64,000 nucleotides of DNA, from assembly GCA_045807765.1 (NCBI GenBank), contig JBJMGU010000152.1, positions 1 through 64,000 on the forward strand. The letters are read 5' to 3'. A model generated the notes under the pieces. That model ran no database searches. It was given only the letters and a program-made list of their open reading frames with translations, and was not told the DNA's origin. Origin of the DNA: DATENM01 sp045807765. GTDB lineage: Bacteria > Acidobacteriota > Blastocatellia > UBA7656. Positions 55,383 to 64,000 of this stretch are shown here, one piece after another (the first letter of the stretch is position 1; the number at the start of each line of letters is the position of its first letter). A program made the position numbers and the translations under genes.

Positions 55383-56381
55383 TTATTTGCCGGCGATGAA
55401 TTCGCGAATGTAGCCGTTGATCAATTGCGGCTTTTCGTGAATCACCCAGTGAGAGCCTTCAGGGATGCGCTTGATCGTCAGTTGCGGCACGTACTGGTCC
55501 AGCCCCACGAGGTTGCCGGTCAATAGCGCCGTGTCCTTCTCGCCCCAGATCACCAGCGTCGGCACCTTGACGTTGAGCGAGGGGAAGGAAGTCGCGAAGC
55601 TCGCGCCATCCTTTTGACCTTCGGTTGGCGGGCCGACGCGGGCGGCGCGGTAATAATTCAAGCCACCGGTCAACGCTCCCGGCTGCGACCACGCGGCGAT
55701 GTAGGCCTCCTTGTCTGCTTCATTGAAGGTGCCGTTTTTCAACCCCTCGCCGAGAACGACCCCGACCAGCGCGGCATAGTTGTTGGCCGACAGCGTCTGC
55801 TCGGCCTGCGGGCTGCGGAACATCAGCATATAGCCGGACGCCTTCTGCTGCGCCGGGTTCTCTTTCAACTCGCGGGCAAAGACGCCGGGATGCGGCGCGT
55901 TGATGATGACTAGTTTTTCCAGAGTCTCCGGATGGGCGATGGCGTAGGCCCAGGCGACCGCACCACCCCAATCGTGCGCCACCAAAATGAACTTCTTGTG
56001 GCCGAGCTTTTCAGCCAGCGCGCGGACGTCTTCGATCAGGTACTTGACCTGATACTGGTCAACCTCCGCGGGCTTCGCCGACAGGTTGTAGCCGCGCATG
56101 TCGGGGGCTACCGCCGTGTAGTCTTTGCCGAATTCGAGGAGCTGATTCTTCCATTCGTACCAGAACTCCGGGAAGCCGTGCAGGAAGACGATCAGCTTCT
56201 TGCCGTGGCCTGCGGTCGCGTAATGCAGGCGGACGCCGTTCACTTCCGCATAGTCGTGCTTGATCATTGGCTGACCTTTCTTGTCGTCGGCGGTGCGGGC
56301 GGCGGCGCACACGGCGAGGAGCATCACGACGAGGGCGCTTAAGAGCAGTTGCCGCGTCCGGCGAGTGTTGTGAGCGATCAT
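55383..56381 (-). CDS. Epoxide-hydrolase-like alpha/beta hydrolase, exported
   Basis: 332 residues from the ATG at 56381 (AAAGGTG upstream); a longer frame from 56735 covers another gene and is rejected. A signal peptide (QLLLSALVVMLLAVCAAA) is followed by the alpha/beta hydrolase core: HGFPEFWYEW (oxyanion HGFP), VAHDWGGAVAW nucleophile Asp as in epoxide hydrolases and haloalkane dehalogenases, and His in GSHWVIHE. Acid near DTALLTG. Likely hydrolyses epoxides or related compounds in the periplasm; substrate unknown. Confidence 0.85.
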   Translation of the reverse strand: MIAHNTRRTRQLLLSALVVMLLAVCAAARTADDKKGQPMIKHDYAEVNGVRLHYATAGHGKKLIVFLHGFPEFWYEWKNQLLEFGKDYTAVAPDMRGYNLSAKPAEVDQYQVKYLIEDVRALAEKLGHKKFILVAHDWGGAVAWAYAIAHPETLEKLVIINAPHPGVFARELKENPAQQKASGYMLMFRSPQAEQTLSANNYAALVGVVLGEGLKNGTFNEADKEAYIAAWSQPGALTGGLNYYRAARVGPPTEGQKDGASFATSFPSLNVKVPTLVIWGEKDTALLTGNLVGLDQYVPQLTIKRIPEGSHWVIHEKPQLINGYIREFIAGK

Positions 56382-56409
56382 AGATTTCACCTTTGGGTTG
56401 AGCGGCCCG

Positions 56410-56691
56410 CTACTTCTTCTTGGCGGTCGGGTGCAGATACTGCTGCGGCGGGCCTTCGTAGATGGTGTAGCAGCGCTGGCAGCGGTGCAGCGTGTTGCCG
56501 GGCGCGGCCTTTGAGAGCACGGCGGGCGGCGCCGTCTGCCACTGCTTGACGTGGGCCTGACAGCGTTTGCCCTTTTCGTCCTTGACGGTGCAGACGGTCT
56601 GGCCGGGCAACAGCGGCGTGTACGCGCCTGTCTTCTCGGTGCCCGGCTGAATCTGCCGCGATTGGATACTGGCGACCCCAACTGGTTCCAT
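56410..56691 (-). CDS. Small four-Cys protein, unknown
   Basis: 93 residues with four Cys at 34, 44, 71 and 74: VCTVKDEKGKRC and LHRCQRCYTIYEG. The CxxC pair plus two spaced Cys suggests a zinc-binding or redox site. A Lys-rich tail (PTAKKK) and no signal peptide. It ends 28 bases before the hydrolase start and may be cotranscribed. Not recognised. Confidence 0.6.
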   Translation of the reverse strand: MEPVGVASIQSRQIQPGTEKTGAYTPLLPGQTVCTVKDEKGKRCQAHVKQWQTAPPAVLSKAAPGNTLHRCQRCYTIYEGPPQQYLHPTAKKK

Positions 56692-56815
56692 TCGTTTACC
56701 CCCTGAAGGACGTTACCCGCCGCATGATAAGCCAACGCCGCGCGCGACGCAAAGCCGAGACAATTTTTTACACCGAGCGCGGCATCGTTCTTAAGATTTC
56801 CGTAGTATACTCTCG

Positions 56816-58546
56816 ATGATGCGCCAGTGGCCGAAAGTCAACCTGTCGTCGAAAACCCGGATGATCGTCATCGCCGTCGTCGCCTTGCTGCTGCCGACTA
56901 TGGTGCTGTCGGTCGTTCAATTCCGCTCGCTGGTTGACCTCGAAGACAAAACCAAGGTCGCCGTGCAGGAGAACATGCGGCAGACCTTACAGACCGTGTC
57001 GCGCAAGGTCGAAGAGAATCTCAAGGGGCTGGCGCGCAAGAACCTCGGCGATATTCCTATGGCCGACATCGAGCCGAAGAACACGCAGGCGCTCGAACGC
57101 CGCTTTGCCGCCATCAAACAGGAACACCCGGAGATCGAAACGCTGTTCGCCTTTTCGCTCTGCCAGCAGAGCGAAAAATATTCCTGCCTCTTCTACACGG
57201 ACGCCGGGCTGCGCCGCCTGGACTGGCCGGCCATCATGATGACGCCCGAGGCGCTGGCGGCTTACAAAGCCTTCAACCGCGCCTTCGCTTCGCGCACGCC
57301 CGCCTCGAAGGCCGACTATCTGTTCTGGCAGACCTCGTGCTGTCAGGATACGGCCAGCCGCGACGGCAGCAAGTTTCAAGAGTTCATCTTTCGGCCACTG
57401 CTGTGCTGCGAGGCGAAAGACTGCATCGCGTTTTCGGGCCTGTCGATCAAGGCGAGCTACATCGCCGACACCTACTTGCCGGATATGATCCCGGCACTGC
57501 TGCGCAGTTGTGACATTGACGACAAAGACTCGGCGCTGGCCGTCGGCATCTTTGATGAAACCAACGACGAGGTCTTCAGCAACCGCGCTGACAAGGGCGA
57601 TTACGAAATCAAGACATCCTTCGCGCCGGTCTTCCCGCAGTGGAAGCTGGCGCTCGGCTACAAGAACACCACCATCGAGCAACTGGCCAGAGACAACTTC
57701 ACCAAGAATCTGCTGCTCACCTTGCTGTTGCTGTCGATCTTGATTTTAGGGACGATCCTGACGCTGCGCGCCACGTCGCGCGAGATGAAACTGGCCGAGG
57801 CCAAGTCTACCTTTGTGTCGAACGTCTCGCACGAGCTGAAGACGCCGCTCGCCTTGATCCGCTTGTTTGCCGAAACCCTTGAGCTGGGCCGCGTCAAGAA
57901 TGCCGAGAAGGCGCACGAATATCATCGCATCATCAACAACGAGAGCCGGCGGCTGACACAGCTCATCAACAACATTCTCGATTTCTCGAAGATCGAAGCG
58001 GGCCGCAAAGAATATCAGTTCGTTGAATCCGACGTCGCCGAAGTCGTCGAAGATGTGCTGAAGAGTTACGAGTACCAGATCACCAGCGCCGGCTTCGAGC
58101 TGACCCCCGACATCGCCGCCGACCTGCCGCCTGTGGCCATTGACCGCGACGCCATCTCGCAGGCGCTGTTGAATCTGGTCAACAACGCCGTGAAGTATTC
58201 TGACGACGTCAAGAAGATCAGCGTGCGCTTGCGCCGGCGCGACGGCTTTGTTGCCATCGAGGTGGCCGATCACGGCATCGGCATTCCGCGCTCGGAGCAG
58301 GAAAAGATTTTCGAGAAGTTCTACCGCGTCAGCACCGGCCTTGTGCATGACACGAAGGGCAGCGGCCTGGGACTGGCGCTGGTCAAGCACATTGTCGAAG
58401 CTCATAAGGGCAAGATTCAGCTTGAGAGCGCGCCCGGACGCGGCAGCCGCTTTACGATTTTGATTCCGGCCAGCGGCGTCGAAGCCGCCTCAAAGACGGT
58501 GGAGTTTGACGGAGGGTATCCGGTTGCAGAAGGTGCTAATCATTGA
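56816..58546 (+). CDS. Sensor histidine kinase with Cys-rich extracytoplasmic domain
   Basis: 576 residues. TM1 (17-35) and TM2 (298-318) flank an extracytoplasmic sensor of ~260 residues carrying eight Cys (116, 124, 175, 176, 197, 198, 203, 232), two of them adjacent pairs. No HAMP domain follows. His339 in SNVSHELKTPL is the phospho-acceptor; NLVNNAVKY (N box), ADHGIGIP (G1) and GSGLGLALVKHI (G2) complete the kinase. No ribosome binding site precedes the ATG pair at 56816/56819, and TATACT lies at 56806-56811, so a leaderless start is possible. Its 3' end overlaps the response regulator by 23 bases. Confidence 0.88.
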   Translation: MMRQWPKVNLSSKTRMIVIAVVALLLPTMVLSVVQFRSLVDLEDKTKVAVQENMRQTLQTVSRKVEENLKGLARKNLGDIPMADIEPKNTQALERRFAAIKQEHPEIETLFAFSLCQQSEKYSCLFYTDAGLRRLDWPAIMMTPEALAAYKAFNRAFASRTPASKADYLFWQTSCCQDTASRDGSKFQEFIFRPLLCCEAKDCIAFSGLSIKASYIADTYLPDMIPALLRSCDIDDKDSALAVGIFDETNDEVFSNRADKGDYEIKTSFAPVFPQWKLALGYKNTTIEQLARDNFTKNLLLTLLLLSILILGTILTLRATSREMKLAEAKSTFVSNVSHELKTPLALIRLFAETLELGRVKNAEKAHEYHRIINNESRRLTQLINNILDFSKIEAGRKEYQFVESDVAEVVEDVLKSYEYQITSAGFELTPDIAADLPPVAIDRDAISQALLNLVNNAVKYSDDVKKISVRLRRRDGFVAIEVADHGIGIPRSEQEKIFEKFYRVSTGLVHDTKGSGLGLALVKHIVEAHKGKIQLESAPGRGSRFTILIPASGVEAASKTVEFDGGYPVAEGANH

Positions 58547-59204
58547 AGACGAGCCCGACATGGTGCTCGGCCTGAAAGACAACTTCGAGTATGAAGGCTA
58601 TGACGTGATGGTGGCGCGCGATGGCCGCGAAGGGCTGACGCGCGCGCTCGCCGACCGCCCCGATCTCATCCTGCTCGATATCATGCTGCCGAAGATGAGC
58701 GGCCTCGATGTCTGCCGCGAGCTGCGCAATCAGGGATTAGACACGCCGGTCATCATGCTGACGGCGCGCGGCCAGGAGATCGATAAAGTCATCGGCCTGG
58801 AGATGGGTGCCGACGATTACGTCACCAAGCCGTTCAGCATTAAAGAACTGTTGGCCCGCGTGCGCGCCCAGTTGCGCCGCGCCACCCGTCAGGTGGCCGA
58901 GGTCGAAGCCTACACCTTCGGCGAAGTGGCGCTGAACTTCAAGCGCTATGAAGCGACGCGCGGCGGCAACGCCCTTGAGCTGTCGCCGCGCGAGTTCGAG
59001 TTATTGAAGTATTTCATCCAGCATCGCGGCGAAACGATCACCCGCGATCAGTTGCTCGATGATGTGTGGGGATATGACAATTACCCGTTCACGCGCACCG
59101 TCGACAATCATATCGCCAAGCTGCGGCAGAAGGTCGAAGCCGTGCCCGCCGACCCCAAGTACATTATCACCGTCCACCGCGTTGGCTATAAATTCCTCGG
59201 CTAA
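58524..59204 (+). CDS. OmpR-family response regulator
   Basis: 226 residues from the TTG at 58524, chosen because GGAGGG lies 7 bases upstream; a longer frame from 58506 has no such site. Receiver domain: EDEPD acidic pair, phospho-acceptor Asp in LILLDIMLPKMSG, Thr in MLTARG and Lys in DDYVTKPF. Winged helix: LELSPREFELLKYF, then VHRVGYKFLG. Regulates transcription on signal from the overlapping kinase. Targets unknown. Confidence 0.92.
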   Translation: MQKVLIIEDEPDMVLGLKDNFEYEGYDVMVARDGREGLTRALADRPDLILLDIMLPKMSGLDVCRELRNQGLDTPVIMLTARGQEIDKVIGLEMGADDYVTKPFSIKELLARVRAQLRRATRQVAEVEAYTFGEVALNFKRYEATRGGNALELSPREFELLKYFIQHRGETITRDQLLDDVWGYDNYPFTRTVDNHIAKLRQKVEAVPADPKYIITVHRVGYKFLG

Positions 59205-59231
59205 TCACTTCCCGCCAGTCGCCCTACGGGG

Positions 59232-62093
59232 CTATGCGCCGCAGCATTTCTTGTACTTCTTGCCGCTGCCGCATGTGCATAGCTCGTTGCGCCCGACGCG
59301 CGGGCCTTTGTGGCGCATCGGCTTGGCGACCTCTTCTTCGCCGCCCGCAAATGCTGTCTCGTTGGCTTTGGTGAAGGCCACACGACCGCGGCGCTGGCGG
59401 CGCCGGCGCTCTAATAATTGCTGCTCGACCGGGGCGGTCACCTGGACTTGAAAGTTGAACAGGTAGCGCACCGTTTCCGTGTCTATGCGGTTAAGCATCG
59501 CCTGGAACAAGCCGAACGACTCGCGCTTGTATTCGACCAGCGGATCTTTCTGGCCGTAGCCGCGCAGGTGTATGCCTTCTTTCAAGTGGTCGAGCGCCAG
59601 CAGGTGATCTTTCCACTGCGCGTCAACGATGTTGAGCATGATGTAGCGCTCAAGGTTGCGCATCGCCTCGACGCCGATCTGCACTTCCTTCTCAGCATAC
59701 CGGGCTTCGAGCCGCTGCCAGAGCGTCTCCTGCCCCTCTTCGGGGCTCATCTCTTCAAGCCGTATATGCTCCTGATCAACCTCGAAGTTGAAGACCTTGC
59801 GCATCTCCTCTTTGAAGCCAATGAGGTCCCATTCGTGCGGCGCTTGCTCGCGCGGCATATACTGTCCGATCAAATCGTCGAGCAAGTCTTCGGCGCGGCC
59901 GAGAATGTCTTCGCGCTGCGATTGGCTCTGTTGTTCCGGGGTTTCGCCGTAGTAGCCGGTCAGCAACTGGCGGCGGATCGTGTAGATCGCCTCGCGCTGC
60001 TTGTTCATCACGTCGTCGTATTCAAGCAGCCGTTTGCGGATTGAGAAGTTGTGCGCCTCGACCGATTTCTGCGCGCCTTCGATGCGCTTTGAAACCAGCC
60101 GCGATTCAATCGGCACGCCCTCTTCCATGCCGAGCCGCAGCATGAGGTTCTTAATGCGTTCGCCGCCGAAGATGCGCATCAAATCGTCTTCGAGCGACAG
60201 GTAGAAGCGCGACGAGCCGGGATCGCCCTGGCGGCCCGAACGACCGCGGAGCTGATTATCGATGCGCCGCGATTCGTGGCGCTCGGTGCCGAGGATGTGC
60301 AAGCCGCCCGCGGCGATGACTTCTTTATGCTCGGCTTCGGTGACTTGCTTGGCGCGCTCAAGCGCCCGCTCCAACTGTTCCGGCGTCGCCTCGTCAGGAT
60401 TGATCTGCTTCTTCTTCAGCTCCTCTTTGGCCAGAAACTCCGGGTTGCCGCCAAGCAGGATGTCGGTGCCGCGACCGGCCATGTTGGTGGCAATCGTCAC
60501 CTGACCGAGGCGTCCGGCCTGAGCGACAATGTCGGCCTCGCGCGCCGCATGCTCCGGCTTGGCGTTCAAGACGTTGTGCGGCACACGCAGCTTTTTGAGC
60601 TGCGCCGCCAGCATCTCTGAAGTCTCGACCGAAACGGTGCCGACCAGCACCGGCTGATTCTTCTCGTGCAGCTCTTTGATCTCAAGGGCGACGGCCTCCC
60701 ACTTCTCGCGCTCTGTGCGATAGATGACATCAGGGAAGTCCTTGCGCACCATCGAGCGATTGGTTGGAATGACGGCGACGTCGAGCTTGTAGATGTTGGC
60801 GAACTCGCTCGCTTCGGTCTCTGCCGTGCCGGTCATGCCACAGAGCTTGGCATACATGCGGAAGTAATTTTGCAGCGTGATCGTCGCCAGCGTCTGGTTC
60901 TCGGCTTCGATCTTGACGCCTTCTTTCGCCTCGACGGCTTGATGCAGCCCGTCGCTCCAGCGGCGGCCCGGCATCACGCGCCCGGTGAATTCGTCAACAA
61001 TGATGACTTCGCCATCCTTGATGATGTACTGCTTATCGAGGTGATAGAGCGAGTGCGCGTTCAGCGACTGCTCGATGCAGTGCAGCAGCTCCATATTCGC
61101 CGGCTCGTAGAGGTTGCCGACGCCGGTGAAGCGTTCCGCCGCCTCGACGCCCTCTTCGGTGAGCGTCGCCGAGTGCTGCTTCTCGTCAACGTGGTAGAGC
61201 AGGCGCGCGTCTTCTTTGAGATTGACATCGCCTTCGGCCTGTTTGATCTCGGCAATGCGTTTCTGCTGTTCGGACTTCAGCTTATCGATGCACTCGTTGG
61301 CGACGTAATATTTCTCGGTCGAATCTTCCGATGCGCCCGAAATGATCAACGGCGTGCGCGCCTCGTCAATCAGGATCGAGTCCACCTCATCAACGATGGC
61401 GTACCAGTGGCCGCGCTGCACCATCGCCATCGGGTCAAACTTCATGTTGTCGCGCAGGTAATCGAAGCCGAACTCGTTGTTGGTGCCATAGGTGATGTCG
61501 GCGCGGTAAGCCTCCTGGCGCTCGCTGTCGTCCATGTCGTGCTGGATGCAGCCGACCGTGAGGCCGAGGAAGCGATAGATCTTGCCCATCCATTCGGTGT
61601 CGCGCTTGGCCAGGTAATCGTTGACCGTGATGACGTGGACGCCGCGCCCGGCCAGCGCGTTCAGGTAAGCCGGTAGAGTCGCCACCAGCGTTTTACCTTC
61701 GCCGGTCTTCATCTCAGCAATCATGCCGCGGTGCAAGACCATGCCGCCGATCAACTGCACATCGAAGTGGCGCATGCTGGTGGCGCGCCGCGACGCTTCG
61801 CGGACGACGGCGAAGGCTTCGGGGAGAATTTCGTCGAGCGCCTCGTCAACGATCAGGCGCAGCGCCTTCTTCTCTTCTTCGGGCGTCTCGACGGTGATGT
61901 CGGCCTCGGCGACGCGCTGCTCGATCTGCTCGCGGAAGCGCGGCGTGTAGGCGCGCAGCTCGTCGTCCGAGAGCCGCTGCACCTTCGCCTCAAACTCGTT
62001 GATCTCGTGAACCATCGGCCACAGGCGTTTCAGCAAACGCTCGTTGGCGCTGCCGAAAACCTTGATTGCAACTTTATTGAATATCGCTGTCAT
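59232..62093 (-). CDS. secA: Protein translocase ATPase SecA
   Basis: 953 residues from the ATG at 62093 (AGAGAG upstream; longer frame rejected). Walker A MKTGEGKTL (128-136), DEVDSILID Walker B, and the Sec motor RRGRQGDPG-type motif (GRSGRQGDPG) are present. The C-terminal SEC-C zinc motif CTCGSGKKYKKCC binds SecB and lipid. Drives Sec-dependent export of the many signal-peptide proteins in this window. A leader hairpin precedes the start (62112-62145). Confidence 0.97.
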   Translation of the reverse strand: MTAIFNKVAIKVFGSANERLLKRLWPMVHEINEFEAKVQRLSDDELRAYTPRFREQIEQRVAEADITVETPEEEKKALRLIVDEALDEILPEAFAVVREASRRATSMRHFDVQLIGGMVLHRGMIAEMKTGEGKTLVATLPAYLNALAGRGVHVITVNDYLAKRDTEWMGKIYRFLGLTVGCIQHDMDDSERQEAYRADITYGTNNEFGFDYLRDNMKFDPMAMVQRGHWYAIVDEVDSILIDEARTPLIISGASEDSTEKYYVANECIDKLKSEQQKRIAEIKQAEGDVNLKEDARLLYHVDEKQHSATLTEEGVEAAERFTGVGNLYEPANMELLHCIEQSLNAHSLYHLDKQYIIKDGEVIIVDEFTGRVMPGRRWSDGLHQAVEAKEGVKIEAENQTLATITLQNYFRMYAKLCGMTGTAETEASEFANIYKLDVAVIPTNRSMVRKDFPDVIYRTEREKWEAVALEIKELHEKNQPVLVGTVSVETSEMLAAQLKKLRVPHNVLNAKPEHAAREADIVAQAGRLGQVTIATNMAGRGTDILLGGNPEFLAKEELKKKQINPDEATPEQLERALERAKQVTEAEHKEVIAAGGLHILGTERHESRRIDNQLRGRSGRQGDPGSSRFYLSLEDDLMRIFGGERIKNLMLRLGMEEGVPIESRLVSKRIEGAQKSVEAHNFSIRKRLLEYDDVMNKQREAIYTIRRQLLTGYYGETPEQQSQSQREDILGRAEDLLDDLIGQYMPREQAPHEWDLIGFKEEMRKVFNFEVDQEHIRLEEMSPEEGQETLWQRLEARYAEKEVQIGVEAMRNLERYIMLNIVDAQWKDHLLALDHLKEGIHLRGYGQKDPLVEYKRESFGLFQAMLNRIDTETVRYLFNFQVQVTAPVEQQLLERRRRQRRGRVAFTKANETAFAGGEEEVAKPMRHKGPRVGRNELCTCGSGKKYKKCCGA

Positions 62094-62452
62094 ATTTCTC
62101 TCTAGTTCCTGGTTTGTAGCTCCATCTTTGCGTTCGGCTACAAACACTAAACGAATATGCCTGTTGATCGGGTTCGCCAATTTGCGCCCCGGCCAACAGG
62201 CTAACGTCAACTCATCATCTTGTGATACGGGCTATACTCACCGTTCGCCTTCGCATTGCGCAATCACGCCAAGATAAATTGTATTGAAGCCAACCGCGCG
62301 CGTCAATTCTTGCGACTCCGGGAGCCAACACCATAGCAAGGTCGCTGTAGGGGCGATGGCGCAAGTTACAGCCTGACTCCTAACGCGCGAGTCTGCTGCC
62401 GTCTTGCTTGAATTGTATTGAACCGCCGAAGGATTGTGCTAGATTGGCTCAG
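62094..62452. other. 359-base divergent gap, no gene seen
   Basis: Lies between the secA start (minus) and the TMTC-like start (plus). It holds a 9-bp stem gtttgtagc (62112-62120) with gctacaaac (62137-62145) in the secA leader, and a 12-base direct repeat aattgtattgaa at 62277-62288 and 62411-62422. The second copy overlaps a promoter-like -35. Confidence 0.5.
62418..62445 (+). promoter_or_regulatory. Candidate promoter of the TMTC-like gene
   Basis: TTGAAC (62418-62423) and TAGATT (62440-62445) are 16 bases apart, 7 bases before the ATG at 62453. This would give a leaderless or nearly leaderless transcript; no ribosome binding site is present. Confidence 0.3.
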
Positions 62453-64000
62453 ATGCAACGCGCCATAGATGTCACCGCGCCGGCCACCCTTGAGCCTTTA
62501 AGCGCAATACGCCGCCAGGTCGCGTTTGCCGCCACCGCCATCGTCTGCCTGGGCGCGCTTGCCTACGCCAACAGCTTTGCGGGCCGCTTCATCTTTGACG
62601 ACCGCGCCATTGTCGAAGACATTTCGATCCGCCGGCTCTGGCCGCCGTGGACGGCGATGTTGTCGCCCACCAACGTTGCACGCCCGGTCGTCGGCCTGAC
62701 CTTTGCCATCAATTATGCGATCAGCGGCCTTGAAGTCTGGAGCTATCATCTGGTCAACCTGCTCATCCACCTGCTCGCGGCGCTAGCGTTATTCGGCATC
62801 GTGCGGCGGGCGCTGGTAAGCGAGCGATTGCGCGGGCGCTTCGGCGCGGCCTCGGTCTGGTTGGCCGCCGCTGTCGCCGTGGTCTGGGCCGTTCACCCCT
62901 TACAGACGCAAGCGGTGACTTACATCGTCCAGCGCGGCGAATCGCTGATGGGGCTGATGTATCTGGTGACGCTTTACGCGGTGATCCGCGCTGCCGAAAC
63001 GGCGAGCCGCCGCTGGATCGTCGCGGCGATCATCAGTTGCGCCATCGGTATGGCAACCAAGCCGGTGATGGCCACCGCGCCCATCATTGCCCTGTTGTTC
63101 GATGTGATCTTTGTCGCCGGCTCGTTGAAAGTAGCGCTGCGCCGCCGCTGGGGCTTGTACGCGGCGCTCGCGGCGACGTGGGGGATTATGGCGGCAACCA
63201 TCGTCGCGCCAACACCGGCAGACTGGTCGGTCGGCTTCAAGATGAAAACGTTGACGCCGCTCGAATACCTGCAAACCCAGTTCGGCGTCATTACACATTA
63301 CCTGCGGCTGGCCATCTGGCCCGACCCTCTGGTTTTGGATTACGGCTGGCCGGTGGCGCGCACCGCGTCTGAGATTCTGCCGCTTGCGGTTTTCATTGTC
63401 GGACTGGTCGCCGCGAGCCTGTGGGCGCTCGCGCGTCGCCCGGCGCTAGGGTTTCTGGGCGCTTGGTTCTTTCTTATCCTCGCGCCGACTTCGAGCGTGA
63501 TGCCCATCGCCGACCTCGCCTTCGAGCATCGCATGTATTTGCCGCTGGCGGCGGTCGTCGCGCTGATCGTCATTGGCGGCTATGCGACAGGACAAATGAT
63601 GCTGGCGCGCCTGGTTCAATCCGAGACAGAGCGCCGGCAACTTGCTCGCTCACTTGCCGCGGGGGCGCTTGCGGTGATTGTTGCGGCGCTCGCGTCGCTG
63701 ACTTTCTTGCGTAATACGTATTACCAGAGCGACATCGTGATGTGGGCCGATGTCGTCAAGAAGCGGCCCGCCAACGCCCGCGCCCACAACAATCTCGGCA
63801 TGTTTCTGGCCGAGCGTGGCCAATACGACGAAGCGCTGGCGCACTTTGACGAAGCCTGCCGCTTAAATCCCGAAGACGCGCTTGCCAAAAACAACCTCGC
63901 GCTGACCCTCTTTAACCAGGGCCGCGTCGCTGACGCCATCCCGCTTTACCGCGAAGCGCTTCAACGTAAGCCGGATTACACAGACGCGCACTTCAATCTG
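62453..64000 (+). CDS. TMTC-like membrane glycosyltransferase with TPRs (partial)
   Basis: 516 codons visible; the gene runs off the window. Ten or so hydrophobic helices up to about residue 415 follow the GT-C pattern: an early acidic loop FAGRFIFDDRAIVED (Asp-Asp as candidate catalytic pair), LTFAINYAISGLEVWSYHL, and HPLQTQAVTYIVQRGESLMG. TPR repeats begin at ~440 (ARAHNNLGMFLAERGQYDEA, NNLALTLFNQGRVADA). The order matches TMTC/O-mannosyltransferase-like proteins. The donor is probably a polyprenyl-phosphate sugar. Confidence 0.8.
   Translation, partial: MQRAIDVTAPATLEPLSAIRRQVAFAATAIVCLGALAYANSFAGRFIFDDRAIVEDISIRRLWPPWTAMLSPTNVARPVVGLTFAINYAISGLEVWSYHLVNLLIHLLAALALFGIVRRALVSERLRGRFGAASVWLAAAVAVVWAVHPLQTQAVTYIVQRGESLMGLMYLVTLYAVIRAAETASRRWIVAAIISCAIGMATKPVMATAPIIALLFDVIFVAGSLKVALRRRWGLYAALAATWGIMAATIVAPTPADWSVGFKMKTLTPLEYLQTQFGVITHYLRLAIWPDPLVLDYGWPVARTASEILPLAVFIVGLVAASLWALARRPALGFLGAWFFLILAPTSSVMPIADLAFEHRMYLPLAAVVALIVIGGYATGQMMLARLVQSETERRQLARSLAAGALAVIVAALASLTFLRNTYYQSDIVMWADVVKKRPANARAHNNLGMFLAERGQYDEALAHFDEACRLNPEDALAKNNLALTLFNQGRVADAIPLYREALQRKPDYTDAHFNL

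Noticed and set aside
60666..61676. 336-codon plus-strand open frame opposite secA
   Set aside because: Antisense shadow of secA.

Overview
The window looks like a chromosomal stretch of a GC-rich, didermic, soil-type bacterium, most likely an acidobacterium (this placement is inference from gene families; no rRNA or other phylogenetic marker was tested). The clues are an Oar-like TonB-dependent receptor ending in Phe, a winged-helix/TPR membrane regulator, a Ser/Thr kinase with a FlgO-like plus TPR tail, a DUF1800/DUF1501 pair, a ~90-residue HTH protein with a Cys cluster, and SurA-type periplasmic folding factors. I count 49 protein genes, two of them cut by the window edges. I see no rRNA, tRNA, CRISPR array, phage or insertion sequence.

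Layout. 1-2.3 kb: end of an unknown gene and a convergent winged-helix/TPR regulator. 2.4-8.6 kb (+): small HTH protein with a secreted protein, PpiC lipoprotein, SurA, S4 RNA-binding protein, glutamine synthetase, LEA14-like protein, DinB protein. 8.6-14.7 kb (-): repeat-bearing SPFH protein, membrane-anchored unknown, Oar-like receptor. 15-22.1 kb (+): FAD oxidoreductase, MBL-fold protein, ECF41-type sigma factor, Gfo/Idh oxidoreductase, small secreted protein, S9 peptidase. 22.2-26.8 kb (-): RND efflux pump and its adaptor. 27.1-29.6 kb (+): GMC flavoprotein and gluconate-dehydrogenase subunit 3. 29.7-35.9 kb (-): DUF1501/DUF1800 secreted pair, coiled-coil protein, secreted HExxH protein, patatin. 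36.1-38.3 kb (+): GT-C membrane glycosyltransferase. 38.3-51.3 kb (-): acyl-CoA dehydrogenase, glycogen phosphorylase, RmlB, pyrophosphatase, SnoaL-like, SIS isomerase, DinB, LutC, LutB, LepA, ROK kinase. 51.4-54.5 kb (+): DedA, Ser/Thr kinase. 54.5-56.7 kb (-): class III cyclase, epoxide-hydrolase-like protein, 4-Cys protein. 56.8-59.2 kb (+): two-component system. 59.2-62.1 kb (-): SecA. 62.4 kb to the end (+): TMTC-like glycosyltransferase.

The most striking non-gene signal is a collection of palindromic elements whose arms are short degenerate tandem repeats (unit 7, 8 or 10 bases). Nine intergenic copies plus one single-arm relic all lie in gaps between codirectional genes, and each begins inside or within about 26 bases of the upstream gene's stop codon. 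Two more lie in coding sequence in frame. Most convergent gaps instead carry ordinary GC-rich hairpins. Two sequence families occur twice (actaggg-type near 5.6 and 11.7 kb; accacagatgaacac-type near 18.1 and 55.3 kb), so the elements behave like dispersed non-autonomous repeats. No transposase or RAYT gene is present here.

Other points of interest: a shared FlgO/TPR module on a DNA-binding protein and on a kinase; three NFQD repeats in front of an SPFH domain; a histidine kinase with eight extracytoplasmic cysteines in paired arrangement; lutBC without lutA; and a nucleotidyl cyclase with Lys where the catalytic Arg is expected.
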